NCBI RefSeq assembly: GCF_023913775.1
Contig: NZ_JAMXAX010000024.1
Location: 1-53,814 of the forward strand
Source of the DNA: Acidovorax facilis
GTDB lineage: Bacteria; Pseudomonadota; Gammaproteobacteria; Burkholderiales; Burkholderiaceae_C
Direction of reading: 5' to 3'
DNA length: 53,814 nucleotides
The translations under genes were made by a program, and so were the position numbers. This document shows, in pieces, positions 35,268 to 44,905 of this stretch (positions within the stretch are counted from its first letter, which is position 1; each line of letters begins with the position of its first letter). The notes below the pieces were generated by a model. That model was not told the DNA's origin. It ran no database searches and worked only from the letters and a program-made list of their open reading frames with translations.

Positions 35268-37079
35268 ATGCCCAAGCATCTTCGGATGGCTCACAAGCTC
35301 TGGCTGGCGGTGATTTTGATTGTGGTCATGCTGGTGGCGGTGGTGGGCTTTGCGGCCTACCGGTCTGCCAAGGTACAGGCCCATGCTGATGCGGTGAGCA
35401 AAGACATGGAGTCGCGCGTGCAGGCGGCACTGCGCTGGTCGGGTCTTACCGAGACCAATGCCGCCAGAACCCAGGCCCTGATCGTCAGCAGCGACCCGGC
35501 CGTCGAAGCCGAGTTCAAGGATGTGATTGCGGCCACATCGGCGCAGATCAGCGAAGTGCAAAAGTCGCTGGAATCCATGGCCCTGTCAGAGGCCGACAAG
35601 CAGCAGATGGCCAAGATCGCCGCTGCGCGCAAGACCATGATCGACCTGCGCGGCGAGGCCCGCAAACTCAAGAGCGATGGGCAGCAAGAACAGGCGGTGA
35701 CGCTGATCACCCAGAAGTACAACCCTTCGGTGGCGGCCTACACCACCACGCTGCGTGAGTTCGTTCAGCAGCAGCAGCAAGGTGCCGAGGCCGTTCAGAA
35801 GCAGATGGCGGCAGAGCGCATGCTGACGGTCAAGATTGCTGCCGTGGCTGTGGGCCTGCTGCTGCTGGCCATCATTGTGGGTGCCTACTACCTGATCGGC
35901 AGCATCCAGCGGCCCCTGGAGCAGGCCAACGGGCTGGCCGAACGCATTGCGGGGGGAGACCTGAGCATGCAGGAATCCGTGACCCGGGGCGACGAGTTTG
36001 GCGATCTGCTGCGTTCGCTGTATGCCATGAGCAGCGCCTTGGGCCGCATGGTGCACCAGGTGCGCCAGAGCACCGACAGCATCGCCATCGCCAGCGCCGA
36101 GATTGCTACGGGCAACCACGACCTGTCGGCCCGCACCGAGCAGACCTCCAGCAACCTGCAGGAGACGGCGGCCGCCATGGAGCAGTTCACCAGCACCATC
36201 CAGCAAAGCGCAGGCAGTGCGCAGCAGGCCAGCAGCCTGGCGGCGGGCGCCACGGGCGTGGCGCGGCGGGGCGGCGAGGTGGTGAACCAGGTGGTGGCCA
36301 CGATGGAGGACATCAACCACAGCAGCAAGAAGATCGCGGACATCATTGGCGTGATTGATGGCATAGCCTTTCAGACCAACATCCTCGCGCTGAACGCCGC
36401 TGTGGAAGCTGCCCGCGCGGGTGAGCAGGGCCGGGGTTTTGCGGTGGTGGCCAGCGAGGTGCGCAGCCTTGCCCAGCGCAGCGCCGAGGCCGCCAAGGAG
36501 ATCAAGTTGCTCATCAGTGCATCGGTCGAGAAGGTGGAGACGGGCTCGCGCCTGGTGTCGGACGCAGGCACCACCATGACCGACATCGTGCAGTCGGTGC
36601 AGCGCGTGACCGACATGATTGGCGAGATCACCGCAGCATCGTCCGAACAGAGTGCGGGGGTGTCGCAAGTCAACAAGGCGATCAGCAACCTCGACCAGAT
36701 GACGCAGCAGAATGCGGCGCTGGTGGAAGAAAGCGCCGCCGCCGCCCAGAGCCTGCGTGAGCAGGCAGACCACCTGGCGCGCGAGGTGTCCATGTTCAAG
36801 GTGAATGCCGCCAGCTATGGGCCCGCGCAGGCGGCCATTGGTGCGGCGCGCGCCACGGCTGCCCAGCGGCCACAGGCACCCGCCGCCACCGCTGTCCCCT
36901 CGGCACCCGCACGGCCCGCACCGGGTTCTGGTGCGAAGGCACTCCACGGCCCGCCCGCTGCGGTGGCCAAGGCTCCGGCTGCAGCGGCCGCTGTTTCCAA
37001 GGTATCTGCGGCACCTGCACCCGCCAGCCGCAAGCCCGCGGTGGCCCAGGGATCGGAAGAGGACTGGGAGTCTTTCTGA
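35268..37079 (+). CDS. methyl-accepting chemotaxis protein with C-terminal tether
   Basis: This 603-residue chemoreceptor has TM1 at about 11-32, a four-helix-bundle-type periplasmic sensor to about 190, TM2 at about 195-217, HAMP to about 270 and a long cytoplasmic signalling coiled coil. The tip carries the standard [17 protein letters not shown] signature. The C-terminus is a flexible Ala/Pro-rich linker of about 70 residues ending in DWESF. That resembles the NWETF pentapeptide that recruits CheR and CheB. The ligand is unknown. Confidence 0.93.
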   Translation: MPKHLRMAHKLWLAVILIVVMLVAVVGFAAYRSAKVQAHADAVSKDMESRVQAALRWSGLTETNAARTQALIVSSDPAVEAEFKDVIAATSAQISEVQKSLESMALSEADKQQMAKIAAARKTMIDLRGEARKLKSDGQQEQAVTLITQKYNPSVAAYTTTLREFVQQQQQGAEAVQKQMAAERMLTVKIAAVAVGLLLLAIIVGAYYLIGSIQRPLEQANGLAERIAGGDLSMQESVTRGDEFGDLLRSLYAMSSALGRMVHQVRQSTDSIAIASAEIATGNHDLSARTEQTSSNLQETAAAMEQFTSTIQQSAGSAQQASSLAAGATGVARRGGEVVNQVVATMEDINHSSKKIADIIGVIDGIAFQTNILALNAAVEAARAGEQGRGFAVVASEVRSLAQRSAEAAKEIKLLISASVEKVETGSRLVSDAGTTMTDIVQSVQRVTDMIGEITAASSEQSAGVSQVNKAISNLDQMTQQNAALVEESAAAAQSLREQADHLAREVSMFKVNAASYGPAQAAIGAARATAAQRPQAPAATAVPSAPARPAPGSGAKALHGPPAAVAKAPAAAAAVSKVSAAPAPASRKPAVAQGSEEDWESF

Positions 37080-37153
37080 CGCTCTGACAACTGGCGGCCA
37101 TGGTGTCATGGCGGCTGGGAGGGGCGCATCCGTCGCCGCCCTGCGCAGAAAAC

Positions 37154-37187
37154 AAAAAACCCATGGCAGCCATGCCATGGGTTTTTT
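37154..37187. terminator. strong bidirectional terminator
   Basis: AAAAAACCCATGGCA - GCCA - TGCCATGGGTTTTTT is a perfect 15-bp stem with an A tract and a T tract. It therefore works in both directions, between the chemoreceptor gene and ridA. Confidence 0.92.
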
Positions 37188-37205
37188 GGTGAGGGGTGGG
37201 GTCTG

Positions 37206-37664
37206 TCAGGCCAGCTCGGCGATCAGCTCGATTTCCACGCAGGCACCCAGGGGGATCTGCGCCACGCCAAAAGCGCTGCGGGCGTGCACGCCTTTTTCGC
37301 CAAAGACCTGGCCCAGCAGTTCGCTGGCGCCGTTGGTCACCAGGTGCTGCTCGGTGAAATCACCCGTGGAATTCACCAGGCTCATGACCTTGACGATGCG
37401 CTTGACGCGGTTGAGGTCGCCGCCACAGGCCGCCTGCAGCGTGCCCATGAGGTCAATCGCTACCGAGCGTGCAGCTTCCTTGCCTTCATCGGTGCCAATA
37501 TCGCGGCCAAACTGCGCGGCCCAGGGCTTGCCGTCCTTGCGTGCGATGTGGCCGGACAGGAACACCAGGTTGCCCGTCTGCACATAGGGCACATAGGCGG
37601 CAGCGGGCACCGACACGGGGGGCAGGGTGATGTTGAGTTCTTTCAGCTTGTCGTAAACGCTCAT
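37206..37664 (-). CDS. RidA/YjgF family enamine/imine deaminase
   Basis: RidA proteins hydrolyse reactive 2-aminoacrylate and related imines. The 152-residue product has the family fold (YVQTGNLVFLSGHIARKDGKP; VKVMSLVNSTGDFTEQ) and length for the longer YjgF type. The conserved Arg of true RidA near the C-terminus, in a GARSAFGVAQIP-like block, is present (HARSAFGVAQIPLGACVEIE). Start ATG 37664. It is convergent with the chemoreceptor. Confidence 0.88.
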   Translation of the reverse strand: MSVYDKLKELNITLPPVSVPAAAYVPYVQTGNLVFLSGHIARKDGKPWAAQFGRDIGTDEGKEAARSVAIDLMGTLQAACGGDLNRVKRIVKVMSLVNSTGDFTEQHLVTNGASELLGQVFGEKGVHARSAFGVAQIPLGACVEIELIAELA

Positions 37665-37848
37665 GGTCTTTCCTCGGTTTGGCGTGAAGGTGGATGGCGG
37701 GGGCTTGCCGGTGCAGGTGCGCCGGCACGGCCTGCTGGTCAGCGCGGTGGCTTCGCGGTCCGGCGGCACCCGGATGGCCGCGAGTGTTACACAGCCTGGT
37801 GTGCAGAATCCAGCGGCCAGCCCTCAGGCATCGCATTAGCATCAGCCC

Positions 37849-40410
37849 ATGCCCGCCATAAGCGCCCCTAATGCCATTCCCTCCGCCCCTGTGGGCCTGG
37901 ATGGCGCCGTGGCCAGCGAAAGCTCCGCGATGGTCGCCGCCGTTCCCTGGCGCTTGCCTGCGTGGCTGCTGGGGGCCGTATTGGGGGCCGCGCTGCAGCT
38001 GCAGCAGCCGGTGTTGTGGCCCGGGGTGGTCTACGGGGCGGTTCTGGTGGCGGCGTGTGTGGTGGGCGGGTGCGCGCGGGCAGCGTCCAGGCGACGCAGA
38101 TGGGGCGCTCATGCCGCCACCGCGCTGGCGGTGGGCGCCGGAGTGCTGGTGATGTTCGCCCTGTGCGGGCTGCGCGCTGTGGACTATGCGGCCCAGGGCC
38201 TCGCGCCCGCGCTGGAGGGCCAGGACATCCGGGTGACCGGCGTGGTGGCGGCCATGCCCCAAACCAACGAGGCTGGCACCCGCATCCGCGTGGACGTGGA
38301 GGCCGCGCGCCTGAACGGTGCCCCGGTGACGCTGCCGCCGCGCATCGATGTGGCCTGGTACGGCGGCCCGTTCCGCGATGCGGCCGGAACCTTGGACCTG
38401 CAGCGTCCACCGCCCGCCCTGAAAGCCGGCGACCGCTGGGCGTTGACGGTGCGTCTGAAGGCGCCGCACGGGCTGCGCAACCCCCATGGTTTTGACTACG
38501 AGTTGTGGATGTGGGAGCAGGGCGTGCAGGCCACAGGCTACGTGCGTGCAGGGCCCAAGGACGAGCCGCCGGAGTTTGTGGCTGCAACCTGGCGGCATCC
38601 GGTGGAGCGGGCGCGGCAGTCGGTGCGCGATGCGATCCTGGAGCGCCTGGCGGGCGACCAGGATGGCAGTGACCCGGCCCGCACGCGCGTTGCGGGCGTG
38701 GTGGCGGCTTTGGTGACGGGTGACCAGCGCGCCATTGACCGTGCCGATTGGGATGTGTTCCGCGCCACGGGCGTGGCTCACCTCATGAGCATCTCCGGGC
38801 TTCACATCACCTTGTTTGCCTGGCTGGCCGCGCTGGTGGTGGGTGCCCTGTGGCGGCGTTCCACCCGGCTGTGCCTGGCGGTGCCCGCGCCCTCCGCAGC
38901 ACTGGCCGCCGGGGTGGTGCTGGCGGCAGCCTACGCGCTGTTCAGCGGCTGGGGCGTGCCTGCACAGCGCACGGTGATCATGCTGGCGGCCATTGCCGTG
39001 CTGCAGCTCAGTGGCCGCCGCTGGCCCTGGCCGCAGGTGTGGCTGTGGGCGTGTGCGGCCGTGGTGGTGGCAGACCCGTGGGCGTTGGCGCAGGCAGGCT
39101 TCTGGCTGAGCTTTGTGGCGGTGGGTATTCTGTTTGCTACTAATTCAATAGCTGGTAGCGCTTATCCATCCAGCGCTAGGCACCATTTTTATGCATTGAT
39201 TCGGGAGCAGTGGGTGGTGACGCTGGCGCTCACGCCCCTGACCCTGCTGTTGTTTGGCCAGGTGTCGGTGGTGGGTTTTGCCGCCAACCTGGTGGCGATT
39301 CCCTGGGTCACCCTGGTGGTCACCCCGCTGGCGTTGGGCGGCGTGCTGTGGGCGCCCTTGTGGAGCCTGGCCGCCCTCAGTTTGCAGCCGCTGGCAGCTC
39401 TGCTGCAATGGCTGGCGTTGTGGCCCTGGGCCGTGGTCTTCCTGCCTGCCGCGCCGTTGTGGGCGGGCATGCTGGCCGTGGCCGGAGGCGCGCTGCTGGC
39501 CACGCGCCTGCCCTGGCGGCTGCGGCTGCTGGCATTTCCCCTCCTGTGGCCCGCGCTGTGGTGGCAGCCGGTGCGCCCCGCGGCAGGGCAGTTTGAACTG
39601 CTGGCCGCAGACATCGGCCAGGGCAATGCGGTGCTGGTGCGCACCGCCACCCACACGCTGCTGTACGACGCAGGGCCGCGTTTCAGCCGCGAGAGCGACG
39701 CGGGCCACCGTGTGCTGGTGCCGCTGCTGCGGGCACTGGGGGAGCGCGTGGACACCCTCATGCTCAGCCACCGCGATGCAGACCACACCGGCGGTGCGGC
39801 CGCGGTGCTGGCGCAGCAGCCGCATGCGGAGCTGGTGGGCTCGATCGAGGCAGAGAACACCTTGCAGGCCTTGCGCCCAGTCCAGCCCTGCCTGGCGGGC
39901 CAGCGCTGGGAATGGGATGGTGTGGCTTTCGAAGTGCTGCACCCACAGTCGGACGACGCGGCGGTGCGCAGCGTGCGCCCCAATGCGCTGAGCTGTGTGC
40001 TGCGCATCACCTCCGCCGGGCCGCAGGGCGTGTCGGCCTTGCTGGTGGGCGACATCGAAGCCCCGCAGGAACAGGCCCTGCTGGCGCGCGGTGCGGCGCT
40101 CCAGGCCGACCTGCTGCTGGTGCCCCACCACGGCAGCAAGACATCATCGTCCCCGGCGTTTCTGGATGCCGTCCAGCCGCGCACTGCTTTGGTGCAAGCC
40201 GGGTACCGCAATCGCTTTGGCCATCCAGCCCCGCAGGTGTTGCAGCGCTATCGCCTTCGCGACATCGAAGTGGTGGAGTCTTCGCGCTGTGGCGCCGCGA
40301 CCTGGGCCTCTGCCAAACCCGCAGCAATAGGGTGTGAACGCGATGCGGGCCGACGCTACTGGCAGCACCAGATGGTGCCCCGGGCGGACTCAGCAGGCGC
40401 GATGCCGTAG
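37849..40410 (+). CDS. comEC: DNA uptake channel ComEC/Rec2
   Basis: ComEC passes single-stranded DNA across the inner membrane during natural transformation. The 853-residue product has an N-terminal OB-type region, a multi-span competence domain (GVAHLMSISGLHITLFAWL) and a C-terminal MBL domain (SHRDADHTGG; LLVPHHGSKTSSS). Residues about 432-447 (NSIAGSAYPSSARHHF) are encoded by a dispersed palindrome inserted in frame between two membrane blocks. The reading frame is open, so the protein may be functional. Confidence 0.93.
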   Translation: MPAISAPNAIPSAPVGLDGAVASESSAMVAAVPWRLPAWLLGAVLGAALQLQQPVLWPGVVYGAVLVAACVVGGCARAASRRRRWGAHAATALAVGAGVLVMFALCGLRAVDYAAQGLAPALEGQDIRVTGVVAAMPQTNEAGTRIRVDVEAARLNGAPVTLPPRIDVAWYGGPFRDAAGTLDLQRPPPALKAGDRWALTVRLKAPHGLRNPHGFDYELWMWEQGVQATGYVRAGPKDEPPEFVAATWRHPVERARQSVRDAILERLAGDQDGSDPARTRVAGVVAALVTGDQRAIDRADWDVFRATGVAHLMSISGLHITLFAWLAALVVGALWRRSTRLCLAVPAPSAALAAGVVLAAAYALFSGWGVPAQRTVIMLAAIAVLQLSGRRWPWPQVWLWACAAVVVADPWALAQAGFWLSFVAVGILFATNSIAGSAYPSSARHHFYALIREQWVVTLALTPLTLLLFGQVSVVGFAANLVAIPWVTLVVTPLALGGVLWAPLWSLAALSLQPLAALLQWLALWPWAVVFLPAAPLWAGMLAVAGGALLATRLPWRLRLLAFPLLWPALWWQPVRPAAGQFELLAADIGQGNAVLVRTATHTLLYDAGPRFSRESDAGHRVLVPLLRALGERVDTLMLSHRDADHTGGAAAVLAQQPHAELVGSIEAENTLQALRPVQPCLAGQRWEWDGVAFEVLHPQSDDAAVRSVRPNALSCVLRITSAGPQGVSALLVGDIEAPQEQALLARGAALQADLLLVPHHGSKTSSSPAFLDAVQPRTALVQAGYRNRFGHPAPQVLQRYRLRDIEVVESSRCGAATWASAKPAAIGCERDAGRRYWQHQMVPRADSAGAMP
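39135..39197 (-). repeat. dispersed palindromic repeat, copy 6, inside comEC
   Basis: Plus-strand order is AATTCAATAGCTGGTAGCGC, then TTATCCATCCAGCGCTAGGC and ACCATTTTT. It lies in frame in the comEC coding strand and encodes NSIAGSAYPSSARHHF. It has the same orientation and frame, relative to coding, as copy 3 in the 12503 gene. Confidence 0.75.
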
Positions 40411-40477
40411 TGCCACCAGGGGCCGTTTGCAGAGTGTGGGCGCGCAACTTGCTATCCTGTCTTCAGGAGGCCAGTTC

Positions 40478-42013
40478 ATGCAGAAATTTGACGAGATGTA
40501 CGCCATGCTGCCTTTTGATGGCAGCGATGTGCGGGAACACTACAAGCGCTACGCGCAGTGGTTGAGCAAACAGCCCCCTGATGTGATGCAGGCCCGCAGG
40601 GCCGAAGCCGAGATGATCTTCCGGCGCGTGGGCATTACCTTCGCCGTTTACGGCGCAAAGGACGAGGGCGGGGCGGGCAACGAGCGGTTGATTCCGTTTG
40701 ACCTGATTCCGCGCATCATTCCGGCCCATGAGTGGAGCAGCATGCAGCAGGGGCTGGTGCAGCGGGTCACGGCGCTCAATCGCTTCATCCACGACGTGTA
40801 CCACGGCCAGGACATCATCCGCGCCGGCATCGTGCCCGCCGACCTCATCCTCAACAACGCGCAGTACCGGCCCGAGATGGCCGGGTTGCATGTGCCGCAG
40901 AACATCTACGCGCACATTGCCGGCATCGACATCGTGCGCGCGCCCAACGCGCAGGGCGAGGGCGAGTACTACGTGCTGGAAGACAACCTGCGCGTGCCCA
41001 GCGGCGTGAGCTACATGCTGGAAAACCGCAAGATGATGATGCGGCTCTTCCCCGAGCTGTTCAGCCTGCACAAGGTGGCGCCCGTGGCCCACTACCCCGA
41101 CATGCTGCTCGAAACCCTGCGCGCCAGCGCGCCCGCAGCGGCCGACGAGCCCACGGTGGTGGTGCTCACCCCCGGCATGCACAACAGCGCGTACTTCGAA
41201 CATGCCTTCCTCGCGCAGCAGATGGGCGTGGAGCTGGTCGAAGGGCAGGACCTCGTCGTCAAGGACAAGTTCGTCTACATGCGCACCACGCGCGGCCTGC
41301 AGCGGGTGGACGTGATCTACCGCCGGGTGGACGACGACTTCCTCGATCCGCAGGTCTTCCGCCGCAACTCCACGCTGGGCTGCCACGGTCTCATGGAGGC
41401 CTACCGCGCAGGCAACGTGGGCATCTGCAACGCCGTGGGAACGGGCGTGGCCGACGACAAGTCGGTGTACCCCTACGTGCCCGAGATGATCCGCTTCTAC
41501 CTGGGGCAGGAGCCCATCCTCAAGAACGTGCCCACGTGGATGTGCCGCAAGCAGGAGGATCTGCAGCATGTGCTGGCCAACCTGAAGGACCTGGTCGTGA
41601 AGGAAGTGCACGGTGCCGGTGGCTACGGCATGCTGATCGGCCCGGCCGCCACGCAGGCCGAGATCGAGGACTTCCGCCGTGCGCTGCTGGCCAACCCGGC
41701 GGGCTACATCGCCCAGCCCACGCTCAGCCTGTCGAGCTGCCCGACCTATGTGGAAAGCGGCATCGCCCCGCGCCACATCGACCTGCGCCCCTTCGTGCTC
41801 AGCGGTCGCGAGGTGCAGATGGCCGCAGGGGGCCTCACGCGCGTGGCACTGCAAGAGGGCTCGCTGGTGGTGAATTCGTCGCAGGGCGGCGGCACCAAGG
41901 ACACCTGGGTGCTGGGCGAGGGTGCGCCTGCCGCGCAACCCAAGGCCGTGCAATCCCAGTCGCAATCGCAATCCCAGGGCCAGTCGCAAAGTCAATCGCA
42001 AGGGAGCCTCTGA
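40478..42013 (+). CDS. circularly permuted ATP-grasp family protein with a Gln/Ser repeat tail
   Basis: This 511-residue protein belongs to the circularly permuted ATP-grasp family (YPYVPEMIRFYLGQEPILKN; KEVHGAGGYGMLIGP). These proteins pair with alpha-E proteins in putative peptide-ligation systems of unknown product; a transglutaminase often completes the set but is absent here. The last 20 residues are a Gln-Ser repeat with Gly breaks, encoded by CAGTCG/CAATCG units (41948-42003). The ATG at 40478 follows CAGGAGG. Confidence 0.85.
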   Translation: MQKFDEMYAMLPFDGSDVREHYKRYAQWLSKQPPDVMQARRAEAEMIFRRVGITFAVYGAKDEGGAGNERLIPFDLIPRIIPAHEWSSMQQGLVQRVTALNRFIHDVYHGQDIIRAGIVPADLILNNAQYRPEMAGLHVPQNIYAHIAGIDIVRAPNAQGEGEYYVLEDNLRVPSGVSYMLENRKMMMRLFPELFSLHKVAPVAHYPDMLLETLRASAPAAADEPTVVVLTPGMHNSAYFEHAFLAQQMGVELVEGQDLVVKDKFVYMRTTRGLQRVDVIYRRVDDDFLDPQVFRRNSTLGCHGLMEAYRAGNVGICNAVGTGVADDKSVYPYVPEMIRFYLGQEPILKNVPTWMCRKQEDLQHVLANLKDLVVKEVHGAGGYGMLIGPAATQAEIEDFRRALLANPAGYIAQPTLSLSSCPTYVESGIAPRHIDLRPFVLSGREVQMAAGGLTRVALQEGSLVVNSSQGGGTKDTWVLGEGAPAAQPKAVQSQSQSQSQGQSQSQSQGSL

Positions 42014-42015
42014 AC

Positions 42016-42171
42016 ATGCTGAGCCGCACCGCCGACCATCTGTTCTGGATGTCCCGCTACACCGAGCGGGCTGAAAAGCCCCTTGGCATGGGGCTTTCGA
42101 CACAACACCGCGTGCGTGCGCAGCACGTGCGGGGTTCTCAGCCCTGCTCGATCAAGGAGGCCGCATGCTGA
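42016..42171 (+). pseudogene. truncated duplicate of the alpha-E gene start (51-codon ORF)
   Basis: The first 59 bases are identical to the start of the true alpha-E gene 149 bases downstream; after them the frame diverges. The ORF runs on through a hairpin and stops at 42171, overlapping the true ATG (42165) by seven bases. It has its own ribosome-binding site (GGGAG before the ATG). It may be a decay product of a tandem duplication, or a leader ORF that couples translation to the true gene. Confidence 0.7.
42075..42097 (+). terminator. terminator-like hairpin in the alpha-E leader
   Basis: AAAGCCCC - TTGGCAT - GGGGCTTT lies inside the short duplicate ORF, 68 bases before the true alpha-E start. 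It has no long T tract, so attenuation is a guess. Confidence 0.45.
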
Positions 42172-43124
42172 GCCGCACCGCCGACCATCTGTTCTGGATG
42201 TCCCGCTACACCGAGCGGGCTGAGAACACCGCAAGAATGCTCAATGTGAGCTACGAGACCTCCCTGTTGCCCCAGGCTGCCGATGTGGCGCAGAAAGGCT
42301 GGGAGGGCCTGCTGTCCATCAGCGAGCTGATTCCTGCCTACACCGCCAAGCATGGCGAAGTGACGCCCGCCAACGTGCTGGAGTTCATGGTGCACGATGG
42401 CAACAACCCGTCGTCCATCCTGTCGTGCCTGCGTGCCGCGCGCGAGAACGCGCGGGCCGTGCGCGGTGCGTTGACCACCGAGGTGTGGGAGACGCAGAAC
42501 CAGACCTGGCTGGAGCTGCACCGCCAGCTGGAGGGGGGCGCCTTTGAGCGCGACCCGGGTCAGTTCTTTGAATGGGTGAAGTACCGCTCGCACCTCTCAC
42601 GCGGCGTGGTGCTCGGCACGATGCTGCAGGACGAGGCGTTTCACTTTTTGCGCATGGGCACCTTCCTGGAGCGCGCGGACAACACTGCGCGCCTGCTGGA
42701 TGTGAAGTTCCACGCCGTGAAGAATGACTTTTTTGGCCGCCCCAGCGACCGCAACCAGGAAAGCGACTTCTACCACTGGAGCGCCATCTTGCGCAGCGTG
42801 TCGGCGTTCGAGGTGTACCGCAAGGTCTACCGCGATGTGATCACGCCGGGGCGCGTGGCCGACCTGCTGATCCTGAGCCGCGATATGCCCCGATCGCTGC
42901 ACGCCTGTCTGCGCGAGGTGGTGGACAACCTGGCCGTGCTGGCCAACGGGCAGTCCGCCGAAACCAGCCGCAGGGCAGGGCGCTTGCTGGCCGACCTGCA
43001 GTACGGTCGCATCGACGAGATCCTGGCGACGGGCCTGCACGCGTTCCTCACGCAGTTCCTGGACCGGGTCAACGACCTGGGTGGCGGCATCAGCCGCGAT
43101 TTTCTGGTGACGTCCGGCGATTGA
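42165..43124 (+). CDS. alpha-E domain protein
   Basis: The 319-residue product is an alpha-helical alpha-E protein: LFWMSRYTERAENTARML at the start, NPSSILSCLRAARENARAVR inside, FLERADNTARLLDVKFHA and HWSAILRSVSAFEVYRK later. These proteins co-occur with the ATP-grasp partner upstream; the chemistry is not established. AAGGAGG precedes the ATG by five bases. The 59-base start block is duplicated upstream at 42016. Confidence 0.88.
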   Translation: MLSRTADHLFWMSRYTERAENTARMLNVSYETSLLPQAADVAQKGWEGLLSISELIPAYTAKHGEVTPANVLEFMVHDGNNPSSILSCLRAARENARAVRGALTTEVWETQNQTWLELHRQLEGGAFERDPGQFFEWVKYRSHLSRGVVLGTMLQDEAFHFLRMGTFLERADNTARLLDVKFHAVKNDFFGRPSDRNQESDFYHWSAILRSVSAFEVYRKVYRDVITPGRVADLLILSRDMPRSLHACLREVVDNLAVLANGQSAETSRRAGRLLADLQYGRIDEILATGLHAFLTQFLDRVNDLGGGISRDFLVTSGD

Positions 43125-43581
43125 AAACCAGCATGGCGGCGCCATGCAAGGCCAGCCCCGCTGCGTAGGGAATGAGCGGTGCCCAGGGAGAGCCCAGCCA
43201 GGCTCTTGCCTGCGCGCCACGCAGCCAGTCGGGCATCACTGCGCCCCAAGGGGCGTGCAGGCTCGTCTGCAGAATCCCATAGGTCGTCAGCCCCAGACCT
43301 ACAGTCGCACCCAGAGCGATGCCCTAGGCCACCGGCAGCTTGCGGCGACCCGCCATGGCCATGAAGGCTGCACTGAAGAAAACCCCCAAGAACATGGTGG
43401 CCAGCCACGCCACGGGCCACCATCCTGCATCACCCCTTCCGGACTGAGCCGCCAGCAAAGCATTGAACCCACCGATGACGCCCAGCGTCAGCAGGGAGAC
43501 CAGAAAATTGCGATACCGTGCGCTCAGCCGTGCCGAATACGCATTCGGGGTTGGCGATGCTTGGGGCGTGGTAGCGCGCAT
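43090..43581 (-). pseudogene. four-span membrane protein interrupted by an in-frame amber codon
   Basis: The first 85 codons (ATG 43581) read as a membrane protein with two spans and end at TAG (43326-43324). The same frame continues for 77 codons with membrane-protein character (GIALGATVGLGLTTYGIL; PLIPYAAGLALHGAAMLVF) to TGA at 43092-43090, overlapping the alpha-E gene end by 35 bases. A single base change of TAG to CAG or TGG would restore about 163 residues. I do not recognise the family. Confidence 0.6.
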
Positions 43582-43587
43582 TGCCAG

Positions 43588-43920
43588 TCATTCTTGCGCG
43601 TTGCGCCGCTGGTCGCGCAGCATGAAGAGGTAAAGGCTCTCGACCTTCTCGCGCGCCCAGGGGGTTTTGCGCAAAAACTTGAGGCTGGAGCCCACGCTGG
43701 GGTCGATCTGAAAGCAGCGGATGGGGATCTGTCGGCCCAGCTCGTCCCAGCCAAAATAGTCTGCCAGGCCCACTACCATGGCTTCCAGCGTTACGCCGTG
43801 CAGGGGGTTGCGGGGCTGTTTGGCAGAAGCTGCTGGAGGTGTGGGCTCAGCAGCTTGCGCGGTGTGGCCGCCCTCGTTGGTGCGCGCGTCAGGGGTGGGG
43901 GTGGACTCGGTAGCGTTCAT
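43588..43920 (-). CDS. VF530 family DNA-binding protein (DUF2132)
   Basis: This 110-residue protein has a disordered Thr/Pro/Ala-rich N-terminus of about 35 residues, then the VF530 domain: [56 protein letters not shown]530 proteins are small, helical and reported to bind DNA; the role is unknown. ATG 43920; the stop lies seven bases before the pseudogene start on the same strand. Confidence 0.85.
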   Translation of the reverse strand: MNATESTPTPDARTNEGGHTAQAAEPTPPAASAKQPRNPLHGVTLEAMVVGLADYFGWDELGRQIPIRCFQIDPSVGSSLKFLRKTPWAREKVESLYLFMLRDQRRNAQE

Positions 43921-43963
43921 GGGCCCAAGCATAAAGGCCCCTGCCCGCCTTTGTGTAATGCCT

Positions 43964-44881
43964 TCACTGCGTGCGTTGCAGGTGGGTCTCGCGTTGAAAC
44001 AGCTCGGCCGCCCAGTCCACAAACGCACGCACCTTGGCGCTCAGGTGGCGGTTGGGTGGATACACCACGTACACCGGCAGTGGCGGCTGGGTCCACTCGG
44101 GCATCAGCCGCACCAGGGCGCCATTTTGCAGGTGTTGTTGCGCCTGGTAGCTGGTGATTTGCCCGATACCCAGCCCCGCCAGCACGGACGTCACATAGGC
44201 ATTGGCTTCATTCACGCTCAACTGGTAGGGACCCGTGATGTCGATGGATTCGGAGCCCTTGACGAACTCCAGCGGGTAGTGCCGGCCGCTTTGCGGAGAA
44301 AAATAGATCACGCTGGCGTGTTTTTCCTCGATCTCCAGCGGATGGGTGGGCGTGCCCTTGCGCGCCAGATAGTCGGGCGATGCCACCGTGATGAACTCCA
44401 GGTTGCCCACCCGCCGCGCCACCAGCGACTGGTCGCTGAGCTCGCCACCGCGAATCACGCAGTCCACGTTATCTCCGATCAGGTCCACGATGCGGTCGCT
44501 CACCCCCAGGTCCACCTGGATGTCCGGGTACCGTGCATGAAACTCTGCAAGGTTCGGAATGATGAGCAGCTGTGCCACCGACGTGCCGACATCGATGCGC
44601 AGGCGACCGCGCGGATTGGCGCGTGCATTGGTCATGCTGGCCTCGATGTCATCCAGGTCGGTCAGCAGCCGGACGGTGCGGTCGTAGTAGGCGGCGCCGT
44701 CGGGCGTCACTGTCACGCGCCGCGTGGTGCGGTTGAGCAGCTTTACGCGCAGGCGCTCCTCCAGCGCCTGCACATGCTTGGTCACGGTGGCTTTGGGCAG
44801 CGATAGCGAATCCGCTGCCCGGGTAAACGTGCCGGCCTCCACCACCCGCACGAATATGCGCATGGCCTGTATTTGGTCCAT
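43964..44881 (-). CDS. LysR-type transcriptional regulator
   Basis: This 305-residue LysR protein has an N-terminal winged helix ([36 protein letters not shown]) and a substrate-binding domain ([30 protein letters not shown]). It is divergent from the hydrolase-like gene, so it probably controls that gene and itself. The 176-base gap contains a perfect palindrome at 44906-44927. The inducer is unknown. Confidence 0.9.
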   Translation of the reverse strand: MDQIQAMRIFVRVVEAGTFTRAADSLSLPKATVTKHVQALEERLRVKLLNRTTRRVTVTPDGAAYYDRTVRLLTDLDDIEASMTNARANPRGRLRIDVGTSVAQLLIIPNLAEFHARYPDIQVDLGVSDRIVDLIGDNVDCVIRGGELSDQSLVARRVGNLEFITVASPDYLARKGTPTHPLEIEEKHASVIYFSPQSGRHYPLEFVKGSESIDITGPYQLSVNEANAYVTSVLAGLGIGQITSYQAQQHLQNGALVRLMPEWTQPPLPVYVVYPPNRHLSAKVRAFVDWAAELFQRETHLQRTQ

Positions 44882-44905
44882 GGCTTCTCCTTGAATCTGG
44901 AACGT

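Noticed and set aside
41948-42003. CRISPR-like or satellite array at the Gln-Ser tail
   Set aside because: Units are codon repeats within a coding frame, without spacers.
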